DNA of 64,000 bases from CAISGS01 sp044346445. Lineage in GTDB: Bacteria; Pseudomonadota; Alphaproteobacteria; Caulobacterales; Caulobacteraceae. Position 1 is the first letter of the stretch. Every line of letters starts with the position of its first letter. The DNA is taken from positions 6,076 through 70,075 of the forward strand of contig JBIIZD010000001.1 in assembly GCA_044346445.1 (NCBI GenBank), given 5' to 3'. This document shows positions 1 through 8,227 of this stretch, piece after piece. The notes below the pieces were generated by a model, which ran no database searches, was not told the DNA's origin, and saw nothing but the letters and a program-made list of their open reading frames with translations. A program made the position numbers and the translations under genes.

Positions 1-542
1 TCAGTTTTGAGCATGATCACCGCATCTGGCTCTATCCAGCCGCAGGCGGCGCGGCGCAGCCCTTACCCATGCCAGACGTCGCTATGCCGCCCAATGATGG
101 GATGGAGGGCTTGTCGCTGGCCCCGTCACAGGGGCTTGATGCCTATTGGGTCGGGGCAGAGGCTGGCCGTATCTGGCTTTGCCATATCAAGACCGTTTGT
201 AAGGCCTATCCGAACCTGCCCATGCCACCGCAAGGTTATCGCCTGTCTGGCCTGCGCGAAGGGCCGGACGGCCAGTTATTCATCCTGCACCACAGCTGGA
301 ACCCGGCCCAAGGCTCGCGCATTGTGCTGAGCGTGGTTGCTGATCCGGCTGGCCCCGCGCCCAAGCCGGTTCAGACCTTGAGTCTGGCCCCGCCGCTCAG
401 TACTGATAACTTCGAAGGTATTGCCGTGACCAAGGCCGCAAGCGGGGCCTTGCGGATATATCTTCTGTCTGACGATAATTTTTCCAAGACCCAAAGAACC
501 TTGCTGATGGCGTTTGATCTGATGCCATCAACAGGACCTTGA
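1..542 (+). CDS. Esterase-like/phytase-family protein, C-terminal part (partial)
   Basis: The reading frame is open from base 3, so the gene begins outside the window and only about 179 C-terminal residues are visible. The stretch FEHDHRIWLYP near the start and the close NFEGIAV ... LLSDDNFS ... QRTLL are typical of the esterase-like activity of phytase family (PF13449), predicted beta-propeller enzymes often exported to the periplasm. An internal ATG at 69 lies inside the conserved domain and is not the start. Specific substrate unknown. It ends in TGA, just before an intergenic palindromic repeat. Family assignment is fairly sure, the reaction is not. Confidence 0.7.
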   Translation, partial: SFEHDHRIWLYPAAGGAAQPLPMPDVAMPPNDGMEGLSLAPSQGLDAYWVGAEAGRIWLCHIKTVCKAYPNLPMPPQGYRLSGLREGPDGQLFILHHSWNPAQGSRIVLSVVADPAGPAPKPVQTLSLAPPLSTDNFEGIAVTKAASGALRIYLLSDDNFSKTQRTLLMAFDLMPSTGP

Positions 543-553
543 GTGCTAGGTCC

Positions 554-721
554 CAGCCCCCTTCCGCCTTCCCCGCGTAGGCGGGGACCCAGACCGTTTG
601 CCCAGGCCTGTGATCCATCATCTGGATCCCCGCCTTCGCGGGGAAGACGGCGGAGGGGGAGGGGGCCAGCACCAGCCTTGCCCCTGCCCCCCTCCGGCTT
701 CGCCGCAATAAGCAGACACCT
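554..721. repeat. Intergenic palindromic repeat, copy A
   Basis: This gene-free stretch is built of nested inverted repeats: CCCCGCGTAGGCGGGGA faces TCCCCGCCTTCGCGGGGA, and the outer edges are C-rich. Its left edge (CAGCCCCCTTCCG) and right edge (CTTCGCCGCAATAAGCAGAC) recur, in opposite orientation and with a different core, at 38831-38966. That marks a dispersed element of this genome rather than a single terminator. Its right edge touches the stop codon of the nitronate monooxygenase gene, so it may also act as a transcript end. Confidence 0.6.
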
Positions 722-1697
722 AGGCGGCCAGCATGCCTTCGAGCCGGGCGCGGATGATCTGGGTGGCCTCGGTCATGATCCGGTCCAAGAGGTCCTGACA
801 GGTGGGGATGTCATGGATCAGGCCCGCAACCATGCCGCAGGACCAGGCCCCGGCATCCATTTCACCATTGAGCATGATGCGCGGATAGACCCCGGCCACT
901 TCCTCAATAATGTCCTCAAACTTGATATTGGCCCCAAGTGCCTTTTCCTTGGCCAGCAGCTTTTCCACCCCGGCATTGTTCAAGACGCGCTCTGTATTGC
1001 GCAAGGGACGCATGACCAGGCGGGTATCCAGCTCTGAAGCGGCCACAATCGCCTGTTTCACATTCTCATGCACGGGCGCTTCCTTGGTGGCGATAAAGCG
1101 GGTGCCCATATTCATGCCGTCAGCGCCCATGGCCAGGGCCGCCACCAAGGACCTGGCATCAGCCATGCCGCCAGACGCCAGGAACGGAATTTTCAACACC
1201 TCGGCCGCGCGGGGCAGAAGGATCATATTAGGCACATCGTCTTCGCCGGGGTGACCACCGCACTCAAAACCATCGACACTGACCGCGTCACAGCCAATCG
1301 CCTCTGCCTTGAGCGCATGGCGCACAGCAGTGCACTTATGCACGACCTTGATACCGTTTTCCTTCAGGACCGGCAGCCATTTGACAGGGTTATTGCCAGC
1401 GGTCTCGACGATCTTTACGCCGCCCTCGATAATGGCCTTGATATAGCCCGGATAGTCCGGCTGGTTGACCGAGGGCAGGAAGGTCAAATTAACGCCAAAC
1501 GGCTTGTCGGTCAGGCCTCGGCACTTGGCGATTTCCTTGGCCAGGTCCTCGGGCGTGCGCTGGGTCAGGGCGGTGATAATGCCAAGCCCGCCAGCATTAG
1601 ACACGGCTGCGGCCAGTTCAGCAAAGCCAACAAAATGCATGCCGCCCTGCATAATGGGGCGCTCAATACCGAACATTTCAGTGATACGGGTCTTCAT
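720..1697 (-). CDS. Nitronate monooxygenase / NPD-family FMN oxidoreductase
   Basis: A 325-residue TIM-barrel flavoprotein of the 2-nitropropane dioxygenase family, which oxidises alkyl nitronates with FMN and O2. The N-terminal PIMQGGMHFVG strand, GGLGIIT, the GGHPGEDD loop with its conserved His, LASGGMAD and the phosphate-binding GADGMNMGTRF near residue 200 all fit. Length is normal for the family. Many relatives in proteobacteria detoxify propionate 3-nitronate, but some act on enoyl substrates, so the substrate is inferred only. The gene stands alone, ends in TAG, and converges on the upstream phytase-like gene. Confidence 0.85.
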   Translation of the reverse strand: MKTRITEMFGIERPIMQGGMHFVGFAELAAAVSNAGGLGIITALTQRTPEDLAKEIAKCRGLTDKPFGVNLTFLPSVNQPDYPGYIKAIIEGGVKIVETAGNNPVKWLPVLKENGIKVVHKCTAVRHALKAEAIGCDAVSVDGFECGGHPGEDDVPNMILLPRAAEVLKIPFLASGGMADARSLVAALAMGADGMNMGTRFIATKEAPVHENVKQAIVAASELDTRLVMRPLRNTERVLNNAGVEKLLAKEKALGANIKFEDIIEEVAGVYPRIMLNGEMDAGAWSCGMVAGLIHDIPTCQDLLDRIMTEATQIIRARLEGMLAA

Positions 1698-1789
1698 GAG
1701 GTCAGGTCCTGAAAAATTGCCAATCTTGAACCTGACCTTGACGCTAAAACACGCGTTTGAAAACCCCTAAATCAGCACCTTGGGCGGGC

Positions 1790-3895
1790 TCAGTACTCTA
1801 CCGTGAGGGAAAGCTTGACGCTGCGAGGCGCGCCGGGCGTGATATTATTGTTATTGTGTGCCGTGGCGAAATAGCCGGTATCGAGCAGGTTTTCGATATT
1901 GATCTGACCGCGCAGACGCTCGCCCAGCCTGCGATAAACGGCGGCATCCACCCTAACATAAGCAGGCAAGGTCACGCTGTTATCGGTCGAGGTGAATATG
2001 GCATCGCGATAGATGAGGCCAAGCCCAAGACCCCAGCCAGACGGCAGGTCTACGCGGTTCCAGAGCGAGGCCGAGTGCCTTGGCAACTGGGCCAGCCGCG
2101 CGCCCGCCTTGGCGCTTGGCGATTGTGTGCGGTCAAGCCTTCCGTCCTGATAGGCATAGCCCCCGATCAGGGTCCAGCCGGGCTTGACCACGCCCTGAAT
2201 GCCAAGCTCCATCCCGCGGCTGGTTTGGCCATCGACCAGGATCAGGTTTGTCGGCCGGACCGGATCGGTCACGGCGACATTGCTGCGCTTGAGCTGATAA
2301 ATCGCGGCGGTTGCCGACAGGTTGGAGCGCAGGTCCCACTTTACGCCCAGTTCGTGATTTTCAAACCGCTCGGGGGCCAGGGCGCGATTGGTTGGCGTCA
2401 AGGCTGCGAGTTGATCACCCGCCCTTGGGCTATAGGTGCGGCTATAGCTGGCATAGGCGGCCAGGTCCTTGATCGGCTTATAGACAATACCCAGCCTTGG
2501 CGACCAGAGCCGGTCGCGTGCGGTCAGGTCTTGGCCGGTTCTGTTATTGCGCAGGCGAAGTTCAAACTGCTCATAGCGCAGGCCCACCACCAACTGAACG
2601 GCCGAGCTTAGGTGAAGCTGATCTTGCACATAGCCAGCCATGGTCGTGGCGACGCCATGATTATCGGCGTCTGTAGAGGCGGGCCGAAAACCAAGCGAAA
2701 AGGCCTGATTGGGTTGGTTTACAGACACCATCTTGCTGGTCACATTTGACCCGGCCGGACCGAAATAGCCCGTCAATCGCCGATTATCCGTCACCTGGCG
2801 GCCAAGCTCAATCCCGGCCAGCAGGGTGTGTTCAAGACTGCCCGTGCGCGCAGCAAGGCTCAGATCGGTCTGATGCCAGAGGTTCTGGCGGCGGGTCGCG
2901 TTGCTATAAGCAAGAATCGCCACCTCGGTTGCAGCGGCATTGACCGCGCCGGGATACACATTCTGATAAAACTTGTCATAGCTGGCAAGATTGGTGACGC
3001 TATGCAAGGTCACGGCGGCAAACCGGTGATCGAGCGTTAAGGCCGCCATATCCATGGAAAAATCAGTCGGACTTTGGGTCGGACTGCCGAAAAACTTGCC
3101 GGGCGCTGTCGAGATTGGCCGCCCACCGAGCGCGGGCACGCCCCGATCTGCGACCATGTCATAGGCAAAATGCTCGTAGCTCAAGCCCAGCTGGGTCTGG
3201 TCGCTGAGCGCAAATTTCAAGCTTGGATTGACCCCAAACTTCTCATTGACCACGCCGTCACGATAACTTTCGCCATTTTCATAAACCGCCGCCAGCCGTC
3301 CGGATAGAGTATTTGAAATCACCTGCCTCTGATCCAGGCTGACACGCTGGGTGTTCCAGGACCCGGCCTGAACCGTTAGGGCACCGCGACTGGTGCCGTC
3401 CGGCTGCAAAGAGACCCGGTTGATCACACCACCGCCGCCACCACGGCCAAACACCATGGCATTAGGCCCCTTCAGCGCCTCAACCCGTTCGAGATTATAG
3501 GTGTCGCGGAAATATTCGACATCATCGCGCACACCATCGACATAGAAATTGGCCGTAGAGCTGATGCCGCGCATGATCGGCGTATTGCGATTGCCCTCGC
3601 CCTGCGCCATGCCGACTCCGGGCATATAGCGCACAACCTCGGCCATGCCCTGCATGGCCTGGTCTTGCAATACGGCATGGCTGATAATGCTGACCGCTTG
3701 CGGCGTGTCGATCAAGGGCGTCGCGGTTCGGGTGGCACTGGTTATGACCGGCTGATCATAGCCACTTCGCTGGGCAATAACCGTCAGCTCGGCCGCCTCA
3801 GCTTCTGCCGCAGCCCTTGACGGCAACAGCAATAAGGTTCCCGTCGTCGCCAGCAATGCGGCGCTTAGATGGATACAGTTCATAGGTCTCGACAT
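1790..3895 (-). CDS. TonB-dependent siderophore receptor
   Basis: An outer-membrane ferric-siderophore receptor of about 701 residues. A signal peptide (ISHLSA-type hydrophobic run ending SRAAAEAEA) is followed by the plug domain: TPQAVSIIS, VRYMPGVG, RGI...FYVDGVRDD and VEALKGPNAMVFGRGGGGGVINRV. A 22-strand barrel then ends in an aromatic residue (LTVEY), as outer-membrane proteins do. The plug resembles the catecholate/hydroxamate TIGR01783 class. An ATG at 3895 is used here; ATGs at 3925 and 3883 also remain possible because the ribosome site is weak. A Fur-box-like sequence lies upstream at 3961-3979, consistent with iron control. No TonB/ExbBD or siderophore genes are adjacent. Confidence 0.88.
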   Translation of the reverse strand: MSRPMNCIHLSAALLATTGTLLLLPSRAAAEAEAAELTVIAQRSGYDQPVITSATRTATPLIDTPQAVSIISHAVLQDQAMQGMAEVVRYMPGVGMAQGEGNRNTPIMRGISSTANFYVDGVRDDVEYFRDTYNLERVEALKGPNAMVFGRGGGGGVINRVSLQPDGTSRGALTVQAGSWNTQRVSLDQRQVISNTLSGRLAAVYENGESYRDGVVNEKFGVNPSLKFALSDQTQLGLSYEHFAYDMVADRGVPALGGRPISTAPGKFFGSPTQSPTDFSMDMAALTLDHRFAAVTLHSVTNLASYDKFYQNVYPGAVNAAATEVAILAYSNATRRQNLWHQTDLSLAARTGSLEHTLLAGIELGRQVTDNRRLTGYFGPAGSNVTSKMVSVNQPNQAFSLGFRPASTDADNHGVATTMAGYVQDQLHLSSAVQLVVGLRYEQFELRLRNNRTGQDLTARDRLWSPRLGIVYKPIKDLAAYASYSRTYSPRAGDQLAALTPTNRALAPERFENHELGVKWDLRSNLSATAAIYQLKRSNVAVTDPVRPTNLILVDGQTSRGMELGIQGVVKPGWTLIGGYAYQDGRLDRTQSPSAKAGARLAQLPRHSASLWNRVDLPSGWGLGLGLIYRDAIFTSTDNSVTLPAYVRVDAAVYRRLGERLRGQINIENLLDTGYFATAHNNNNITPGAPRSVKLSLTVEY

Positions 3896-3960
3896 CACAC
3901 ACCCAAAAATGCAGTTGCGACGCATTATTAGATAGAGGTCGAGTGCTCGTCAAGGTTTTT

Positions 3961-3979
3961 GCGAATGGTTATCAATAGC
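3961..3979 (-). promoter_or_regulatory. Candidate Fur box of the siderophore receptor
   Basis: On the minus strand the 19 bases read GCTATTGATAACCATTCGC, matching the E. coli Fur consensus GATAATGATAATCATTATC at 14 of 19 positions by hand count, including the central TTGATAA-CATT. It lies 66 bases upstream of the chosen receptor start, where an iron-repressed promoter would be. The match is seen; function is inferred. Confidence 0.5.
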
Positions 3980-4007
3980 AAAATGGCCGCGCCTGCAATC
4001 CGGGTGC

Positions 4008-4271
4008 CTAACGCCCGCCGCCGCCGGTGATTTCCTTGATCAGGGCCTGGACCGGGGCCTTGCCACCGACACCCCAGACAATTTTCATATGGGCAAGCGC
4101 CCGCGCAGCCGCATCCTCAAACCGCCAGTCGCAGTCGTCAAACTTGCAGTCGCCAAACACCGGCAGCTCGCCGCCCTTATAGACCATACGGCAGCCGCGA
4201 AATTCGCAGTCCGAAAAGGCCTCGCCATCGAGCTGGACGGTCTCGTGATTAAACAGTGTGTCGGTCTGCAT
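4008..4271 (-). CDS. Small conserved hypothetical protein (87 aa)
   Basis: An 87-residue cytosolic protein with no signal peptide or membrane segment. The middle shows a pentapeptide-like ladder of Asp/Cys/Phe residues (FSDCEFRGC, FGDCKFDDCDWRFED), suggesting a short right-handed beta-helix turn or metal-sensitive cysteines, followed by a helix and a Gly-rich tail. AGGAACTGACC precedes the ATG and supports the start. It is the last of a run of small minus-strand genes below the cold-shock gene. No function can be assigned. Confidence 0.6.
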   Translation of the reverse strand: MQTDTLFNHETVQLDGEAFSDCEFRGCRMVYKGGELPVFGDCKFDDCDWRFEDAAARALAHMKIVWGVGGKAPVQALIKEITGGGGR

Positions 4272-4304
4272 GGTCAGTTCCTAGGCCTCATCGTCCGAAT
4301 CGAC

Positions 4305-4439
4305 CTAGCCTTGGTCGCCCGAATCCGCCTTTTCCCGCTCGCGGTCTTCGCGCTTTGCCGCGGCCTTTTCAGCAAGCTTGGCAGCCTTCAGCCGCTCGCG
4401 TTCCATGCGTTCGAAATTATAATTGGGTTTGCGCGCCAT
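4305..4439 (-). CDS. 44-residue highly charged small protein
   Basis: A 44-codon gene that begins MARKPNYNFERMERERLK and ends in TAG. The rest is a single predicted amphipathic helix of Lys/Ala/Glu/Arg. The same opening, a short basic tail then NYNFERMERER, is to my knowledge common in small uncharacterised alphaproteobacterial proteins. Composition and placement between two other small co-directed genes argue for a real gene. The role is unknown; nucleic-acid or ribosome binding would suit the charge pattern but is inference. Confidence 0.6.
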   Translation of the reverse strand: MARKPNYNFERMERERLKAAKLAEKAAAKREDREREKADSGDQG

Positions 4440-4480
4440 CTTGGCGATCTCCCTTAGGGCCGCCAAGTCTATGGCAGCGG

Positions 4481-4840
4481 TTATTTTCGGGCCTTGCGGG
4501 CGGCGTATTTAGCATCGCGCCGAGCTTTTTCCTCGGCCTTAGTCAGTATCTTACGCTCCTTGCGTTGGCCACGCCTTGTTTCAAGTTCGGCCGCCTCAAG
4601 CGCTTCTTGCTCCAGACGCTTCAGTTCAAGGGCGTCAGCCGCCGCCTGCTTGGCCGCAGCCTTGGCCTCAGCGCGTTCTGTCCGCACGCGCTCAAGCTCG
4701 GCAAGGCGCAGCGCCTCGCGTTCCTCAAACAGCGGATCGATCACGGCGGGCTTGGGCTTGAACTTGGCCAGCAAGGCCTTTTTCGCCTCGGCTGCTGTTT
4801 TTTGACGGTCGGCAAAGCCGGTTTTTAAAATGTCAGACAT
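4481..4840 (-). CDS. DUF6481-like charged coiled-coil protein
   Basis: A 119-residue protein, nearly all helix, built from Ala, Lys, Glu and Arg. It opens with a short conserved head (LKTGFADRQKTAAEAKKALLAKF), then FEEREALRLAELERVR and a long coiled coil ending in a basic tail. The head and layout match the DUF6481 family, which is frequent near cold-shock genes in alphaproteobacteria. There is no membrane segment. A strong ribosome site is not visible before the ATG. Function unknown. Confidence 0.65.
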   Translation of the reverse strand: MSDILKTGFADRQKTAAEAKKALLAKFKPKPAVIDPLFEEREALRLAELERVRTERAEAKAAAKQAAADALELKRLEQEALEAAELETRRGQRKERKILTKAEEKARRDAKYAARKARK

Positions 4841-4870
4841 GGGGCTTTCGTATGGGCAAGCGAACGAGGA

Positions 4871-5110
4871 TTATTCGTTCGGTTGCGCGGGTTCGGGTTG
4901 TATGGTCTCGGTCGTTTCAGGATCTGGCATGGGCGGCTTGAAGGTTGCCGCGCAGATGGCCTGTATATGACCGCGAATCGATCGATTGGCTAGCAGCGCG
5001 TCAACCGCACGGCAACCATCGGCCTTAAGCCGGTCCTTTAGGGTATCGATATTGCTGAATTTACCGGAGCGCGCCAAGGCATAGGCACGCTCGACTGTTG
5101 GCATGCTCAT
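4871..5110 (-). CDS. Small conserved protein translated with cold-shock gene
   Basis: A 79-residue protein whose ATG overlaps the stop of the cold-shock gene by ATGA (5107-5110), so translation is probably coupled. The N-terminal 55 residues look globular and helical (VERAYALARSGKFSNIDTLKDRLK, then a second helix after AVDALLANRSIRGHI); the tail is Pro/Glu-rich and probably disordered. No known domain is recognised. The overlap implies a role connected with cold shock or RNA handling, but that is inferred from position only. Confidence 0.65.
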   Translation of the reverse strand: MSMPTVERAYALARSGKFSNIDTLKDRLKADGCRAVDALLANRSIRGHIQAICAATFKPPMPDPETTETIQPEPAQPNE

Positions 5111-5316
5111 CGGGCTTGTAACTGCCCGGCAGACATCTTGCCGCTGCGCTGATCTTTTTCCAGCTCGAAGGACACGGCCTGACCTTCGTTCAGGCTGCCA
5201 AGGCCCGACCGCTCGACCGCAGAAATATGCACGAAAACATCCGCGCCGCCGTCATCGGGCTGGATAAATCCAAAACCCTTGGTTGGGTTGAACCATTTTA
5301 CAACGCCGGTCGTCAT
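5107..5316 (-). CDS. Cold-shock protein (CspA family)
   Basis: A 69-residue cold-shock-domain protein that binds single-stranded RNA/DNA and melts RNA structure. The RNP1 motif KGFGFI and RNP2 motif VFVHIS are intact, and the length is typical. The ATG at 5316 is chosen over an in-frame upstream start because GAAAGGTG lies just ahead of it and the fold begins TTGVVKWF. It leads a two-gene overlapping unit with the 79-residue gene. The 286 bases between this start and the tRNA hold no other gene and could include a long 5' leader, as in many csp genes. Confidence 0.9.
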   Translation of the reverse strand: MTTGVVKWFNPTKGFGFIQPDDGGADVFVHISAVERSGLGSLNEGQAVSFELEKDQRSGKMSAGQLQAR

Positions 5317-5602
5317 TTCAAAGCACCTTTCTGGTGTGCATACACCCCGCTGCCTCAAAGGCACCGAGTGTGGGACTTTTTATTTCGGATGGCTTTTGAC
5401 CGGCCACTCGATCGATTGATCCAGCGCAAAGCACAGCCCGGTCAAGGGCACAATATATAGCCTTTATGCCCGAATCTTGGTTGAAAAACAAGGCCTATCG
5501 CGCCCTTTAAGATTTCCGCCTAATCTTGAAGTCAAGACCTTACGTCAAGCAAGCAACGCAGGCGCTCCAGCGGCGGCAAAAACCCTGATCGCAATGTGAG
5601 AA

Positions 5603-5679
5603 TGGCGTCCCGTAGAGGACTCGAACCTCTGACCCTCAATTTAGGAAACTGATGCTCTATCCGGCTGAGCTAACGAGAC
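5603..5679 (-). tRNA. tRNA-Arg (anticodon CCT)
   Basis: A 77-base cloverleaf with encoded CCA. The acceptor stem GTCTCGT pairs with ACGGGAC (one G-T), the D arm GCTC/GAGC, the anticodon stem TCAGT/ATTGA with loop TTCCTAA, and the T arm contains GGTTCGAGTCC. The anticodon CCT reads AGG arginine codons, which are rare in this G+C-rich coding sequence. Confidence 0.93.
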
Positions 5680-5736
5680 GTTGGGCTTGATTTAGCATTC
5701 CCTAGCGACCCTGCCAACCGCCTCGGTGCCCTTTGG

Positions 5737-6621
5737 CTAATCAATCAATCCCGCAGCGCGCGGATCACCCACCGCGCCCTCAAGCGCAGCTTTCAGCTTT
5801 TTCAAGGCGTGGTGCTCGATCTGGCGGACGCGCTCCTTGGATATGCCAAGCGCCTTGCCCATACATTCCAGGGTTTGGGGCTCATCAATCAGTCGGCGCT
5901 GCTCGATAATGTGGCGCTCGCGCGCGGTCAGGGTCGCCAAGGCGGTTTCCAGCCATTGATGGCGGGTTGCGTCATCGCGGCTATGCATGACGGCGGCTTC
6001 TGGCAAGGGTGCCTCATCGACCAGGAAGTCTTGCCACTCCCCCTCACCCGCCTCGACCAGCGGCGCATTGAGCGAGCGATCAGACGCCGACAGGCGCGAG
6101 GCCATCATCTCCACCTCGCGCTCCTCGACCGACAATTCCTTGGCGATAAAGGCCCGGCTTTCAGGCGACAAGCCCTGGCTGCCACCGTCATTTAGGCCCG
6201 CTCGCAGACGGCGCAGATTGAAAAACAACGACTTTTGCGCTGCCGTCGTGCCTGTGCGGACAATCGACCAGTTACGCAGCACATAGTCCTGAATCGAGGC
6301 CCGAATCCACCATGAGGCATAGGTGGAGAAACGAACCTCACGGTCAGGTTCGAACCGCGCGGCTGCCTGCATCAGGCCAATATTGCCCTCTTGCACAAGG
6401 TCGGCCATGGGCAGTCCATAATTGCGAAACTTGCCCGCCATCGATACGACCAGCCGCATATAGGCGGTCGTCAGTTCATGCAGGGCATTATTGTCGTTTT
6501 GCTCGCGCCAGCGACGCGCCAGATCGCGCTCGTGATCAGCCTCCAGCAACGGCACCGCCATGGCCGATTTAACAAACCTTCGATCCGCTCTTAGGCTTTC
6601 TGATGTTTCGGTATGCGCCAT
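5737..6621 (-). CDS. rpoH: RNA polymerase sigma factor RpoH (sigma-32)
   Basis: A 294-residue heat-shock sigma factor. Region 2 includes DLVQEGNIGLMQA and FSTYASWWIRASIQDYVLRNWS; the RpoH box QKSLFFNLRRLR, specific for sigma-32, follows near residue 130; region 4 ends in the helix-turn-helix LGISKERVRQIEHHALKKLK. Length is standard. AAAGGGGT sits correctly before the ATG. It lies downstream of carD, separated by a strong hairpin at 6677-6703. Alphaproteobacteria often have two rpoH genes, so this could be rpoH1 or rpoH2. Confidence 0.95.
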   Translation of the reverse strand: MAHTETSESLRADRRFVKSAMAVPLLEADHERDLARRWREQNDNNALHELTTAYMRLVVSMAGKFRNYGLPMADLVQEGNIGLMQAAARFEPDREVRFSTYASWWIRASIQDYVLRNWSIVRTGTTAAQKSLFFNLRRLRAGLNDGGSQGLSPESRAFIAKELSVEEREVEMMASRLSASDRSLNAPLVEAGEGEWQDFLVDEAPLPEAAVMHSRDDATRHQWLETALATLTARERHIIEQRRLIDEPQTLECMGKALGISKERVRQIEHHALKKLKAALEGAVGDPRAAGLID

Positions 6622-6676
6622 GATCTACCCCTTTGGCGCCGGGCGAAAATGTCCGGTTCAAAAGGAGATACGACAA

Positions 6677-6703
6677 GGCCGCCGGTCTGGTTCACCGGCG
6701 GCC
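6677..6703 (-). terminator. Strong hairpin between carD and rpoH
   Basis: A perfect 10-base-pair stem, GGCCGCCGGT with ACCGGCGGCC, closes a 7-base loop. It follows the carD stop and precedes the rpoH start. There is no T-run on either strand, so it may be a weak or factor-assisted terminator for carD, or a structure in the rpoH leader. Confidence 0.45.
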
Positions 6704-6753
6704 TGATCAATCGCAATTATATCAAAAAAACGGAGCGCCCCTGGCCGCAGTGG

Positions 6754-7257
6754 CTAGGCCGCTTTTTGCAAGGACTTGTTCAGAATGCCGATGGCGGCAT
6801 CGCGGTCAATCTGCTCGATCGCCGCAACTTCGCGCGCCATACGGTCCAGAGCCGATTCATAAAGCTGGCGCTCGGAATAGGACTGTTCCGGCTGATTATC
6901 CGCACGGTGCAGATCGCGCACGACCTCAGCAATCGAGATCAGATCGCCCGAATTGATCTTGGCTTCATATTCCTGGGCGCGGCGGCTCCACATGGTGCGC
7001 TTGATTCGGGCGCGGCCCTTGAGCGTGGTCAGGGCCTGACCCACCACATCGCCAGCCGCCAGCGGCCGCAAGCCGGCAACCTTGGCCTTTTTGGTCGGAA
7101 CGCGAAGGGTCATTTTTTCGTGATCAAAGGTTATGACATAGACTTCCAGTTCCATGCCAGCCACGGCTTGGGTCTCAATGCCCGCCACCTGGCCAACGCC
7201 ATGAGCAGGATAAACAACGTGATTGCCGACAGAAAATTCAAGACCCGTATCGCTCAT
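6754..7257 (-). CDS. CarD/CdnL family transcriptional regulator
   Basis: A 167-residue CarD-like protein that binds the RNA polymerase beta subunit and stabilises open promoter complexes, notably at rRNA and growth promoters. The RNAP-interacting Tudor-like domain shows VGNHVVYPAHGVGQVAGIE and MTLRVPTKKA; the C-terminal helical DNA-binding half includes MWSRRAQEYEAKINSGD and SYSERQLYESALDRMARE. The ATG at 7257 is preceded by AGAGGTAGG; the open frame extends upstream without conserved sequence. In Caulobacter the orthologue CdnL has the same neighbours (fdxA, S4 protein, helicase). Confidence 0.9.
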   Translation of the reverse strand: MSDTGLEFSVGNHVVYPAHGVGQVAGIETQAVAGMELEVYVITFDHEKMTLRVPTKKAKVAGLRPLAAGDVVGQALTTLKGRARIKRTMWSRRAQEYEAKINSGDLISIAEVVRDLHRADNQPEQSYSERQLYESALDRMAREVAAIEQIDRDAAIGILNKSLQKAA

Positions 7258-7488
7258 AGACCTACCTCTGCTTAATCCACCTTGCGCCGAGACCGGAACA
7301 AGGGTCTTTATCCCAATGACCAAAGCGGCCAAGTTCACTGACGGGCGGAACCGACAAGGACGAGCAGGGCTCGCGACCACCGAGCGGCGGTTTATCATAA
7401 AATTGAGCGAAAATAAAGTCATGCAACACTGCGCGCCCTTGGGCGGCAATTTTAGTGAGTAAAACCGGACTAAAGGTCTTAAGACCCC

Positions 7489-7830
7489 TTAGGAACCCTT
7501 GCCGGGTTTTTCACTAAAATACTTTTCGAACTTGCCTGATTCGCGCTCAAACTGTTCACGGTCTGCGGGCGGTTCACCCTTGACCGTAATATTGGGCCAC
7601 AATTGCGAATAGTCTGAATTGACCTTTAACCATTTGCCATCGGCATCGTCTTCAGTATCGGGCTTGATCGCATCGACGGGGCATTCCGGCTCACAGACGC
7701 CGCAATCAATGCACTCGTCCGGATTAATGACCAGAAAGTTTTCGCCTTCATAAAAGCAATCGACCGGACACACCTCGACGCAGTCCATAAACTTGCACCT
7801 AATGCAGGCATCCATAACAATATAGGTCAT
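7489..7830 (-). CDS. fdxA: Seven-iron ferredoxin FdxA
   Basis: A 113-residue ferredoxin carrying one 3Fe-4S and one 4Fe-4S cluster. The first motif, CIRCKFMDCVEVCPVDCF, and the second, CIDCGVCEPECPVDAI, give the expected cysteine pattern. The acidic C-terminal extension (KVNSDYSQLWPNI and beyond) is normal for the FdxA class. It is a small soluble electron carrier. It sits between carD and the S4 protein, an arrangement conserved in Caulobacter relatives. Confidence 0.93.
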   Translation of the reverse strand: MTYIVMDACIRCKFMDCVEVCPVDCFYEGENFLVINPDECIDCGVCEPECPVDAIKPDTEDDADGKWLKVNSDYSQLWPNITVKGEPPADREQFERESGKFEKYFSEKPGKGS

Positions 7831-7936
7831 ATCAAGCCCAAGGGTCCGATCATGAGAAGGTCGCTAGAGGCGCTGTTTTTCAGTGCATGGGCCGTGATGT
7901 CAACCACCGATCCTGTGACGGGCCTGTGAGGAAAAC

Positions 7937-8227
7937 TTAAGCCTGGGCTTGGGACGGTGCCTCGCTATAGAGACGGCGCGCTTCTGGGGCAGGGCCACGG
8001 CGATCGCCAAGCGCCTCTATGCGCAGGCTAAACACCCGCTCGGACAGCGCGAAAATCACCACATCGCCCGGACGAACAGCGCGCGAAGCCTTGTCCAATC
8101 GGGTCAATTGACCGGCCCGCGACAGTCGCACACTGCCCTGCTCGACAAACCGCGCCGCAAGGCTGCGGGTCTTTAAAAACCGCGCCCGCCAAAGCCAGAC
8201 ATCAATGCGGCAGGACTCCTCGCTCAT
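7937..8227 (-). CDS. S4-domain RNA-binding protein, Hsp15-like
   Basis: A 96-residue protein made almost entirely of one S4 RNA-binding domain: RIDVWLWRARFLKTRSLAARFVEQGSV, then VRPGDVVIF. This is the layout of Hsp15 (HslR), which rescues stalled 50S subunits bearing nascent chains. The usual basic C-terminal tail is short. Its ATG overlaps the helicase stop by ATGA (8224-8227), so the two are probably translated together, linking both to RNA/ribosome quality control. Confidence 0.85.
   Translation of the reverse strand: MSEESCRIDVWLWRARFLKTRSLAARFVEQGSVRLSRAGQLTRLDKASRAVRPGDVVIFALSERVFSLRIEALGDRRGPAPEARRLYSEAPSQAQA

Noticed and set aside
543..719. Possible CRISPR-like or tandem array
   Set aside because: The repeats are inverted, unequal and only two, without regular spacers.
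1757..2611. A 284-codon plus-strand open frame opposite the siderophore receptor
   Set aside because: Shadow of the receptor barrel; no homology and no start signal.
7470..7485. Palindrome GGTCTTAAGACC after fdxA as a terminator
   Set aside because: The stem is short with no loop or T-run.
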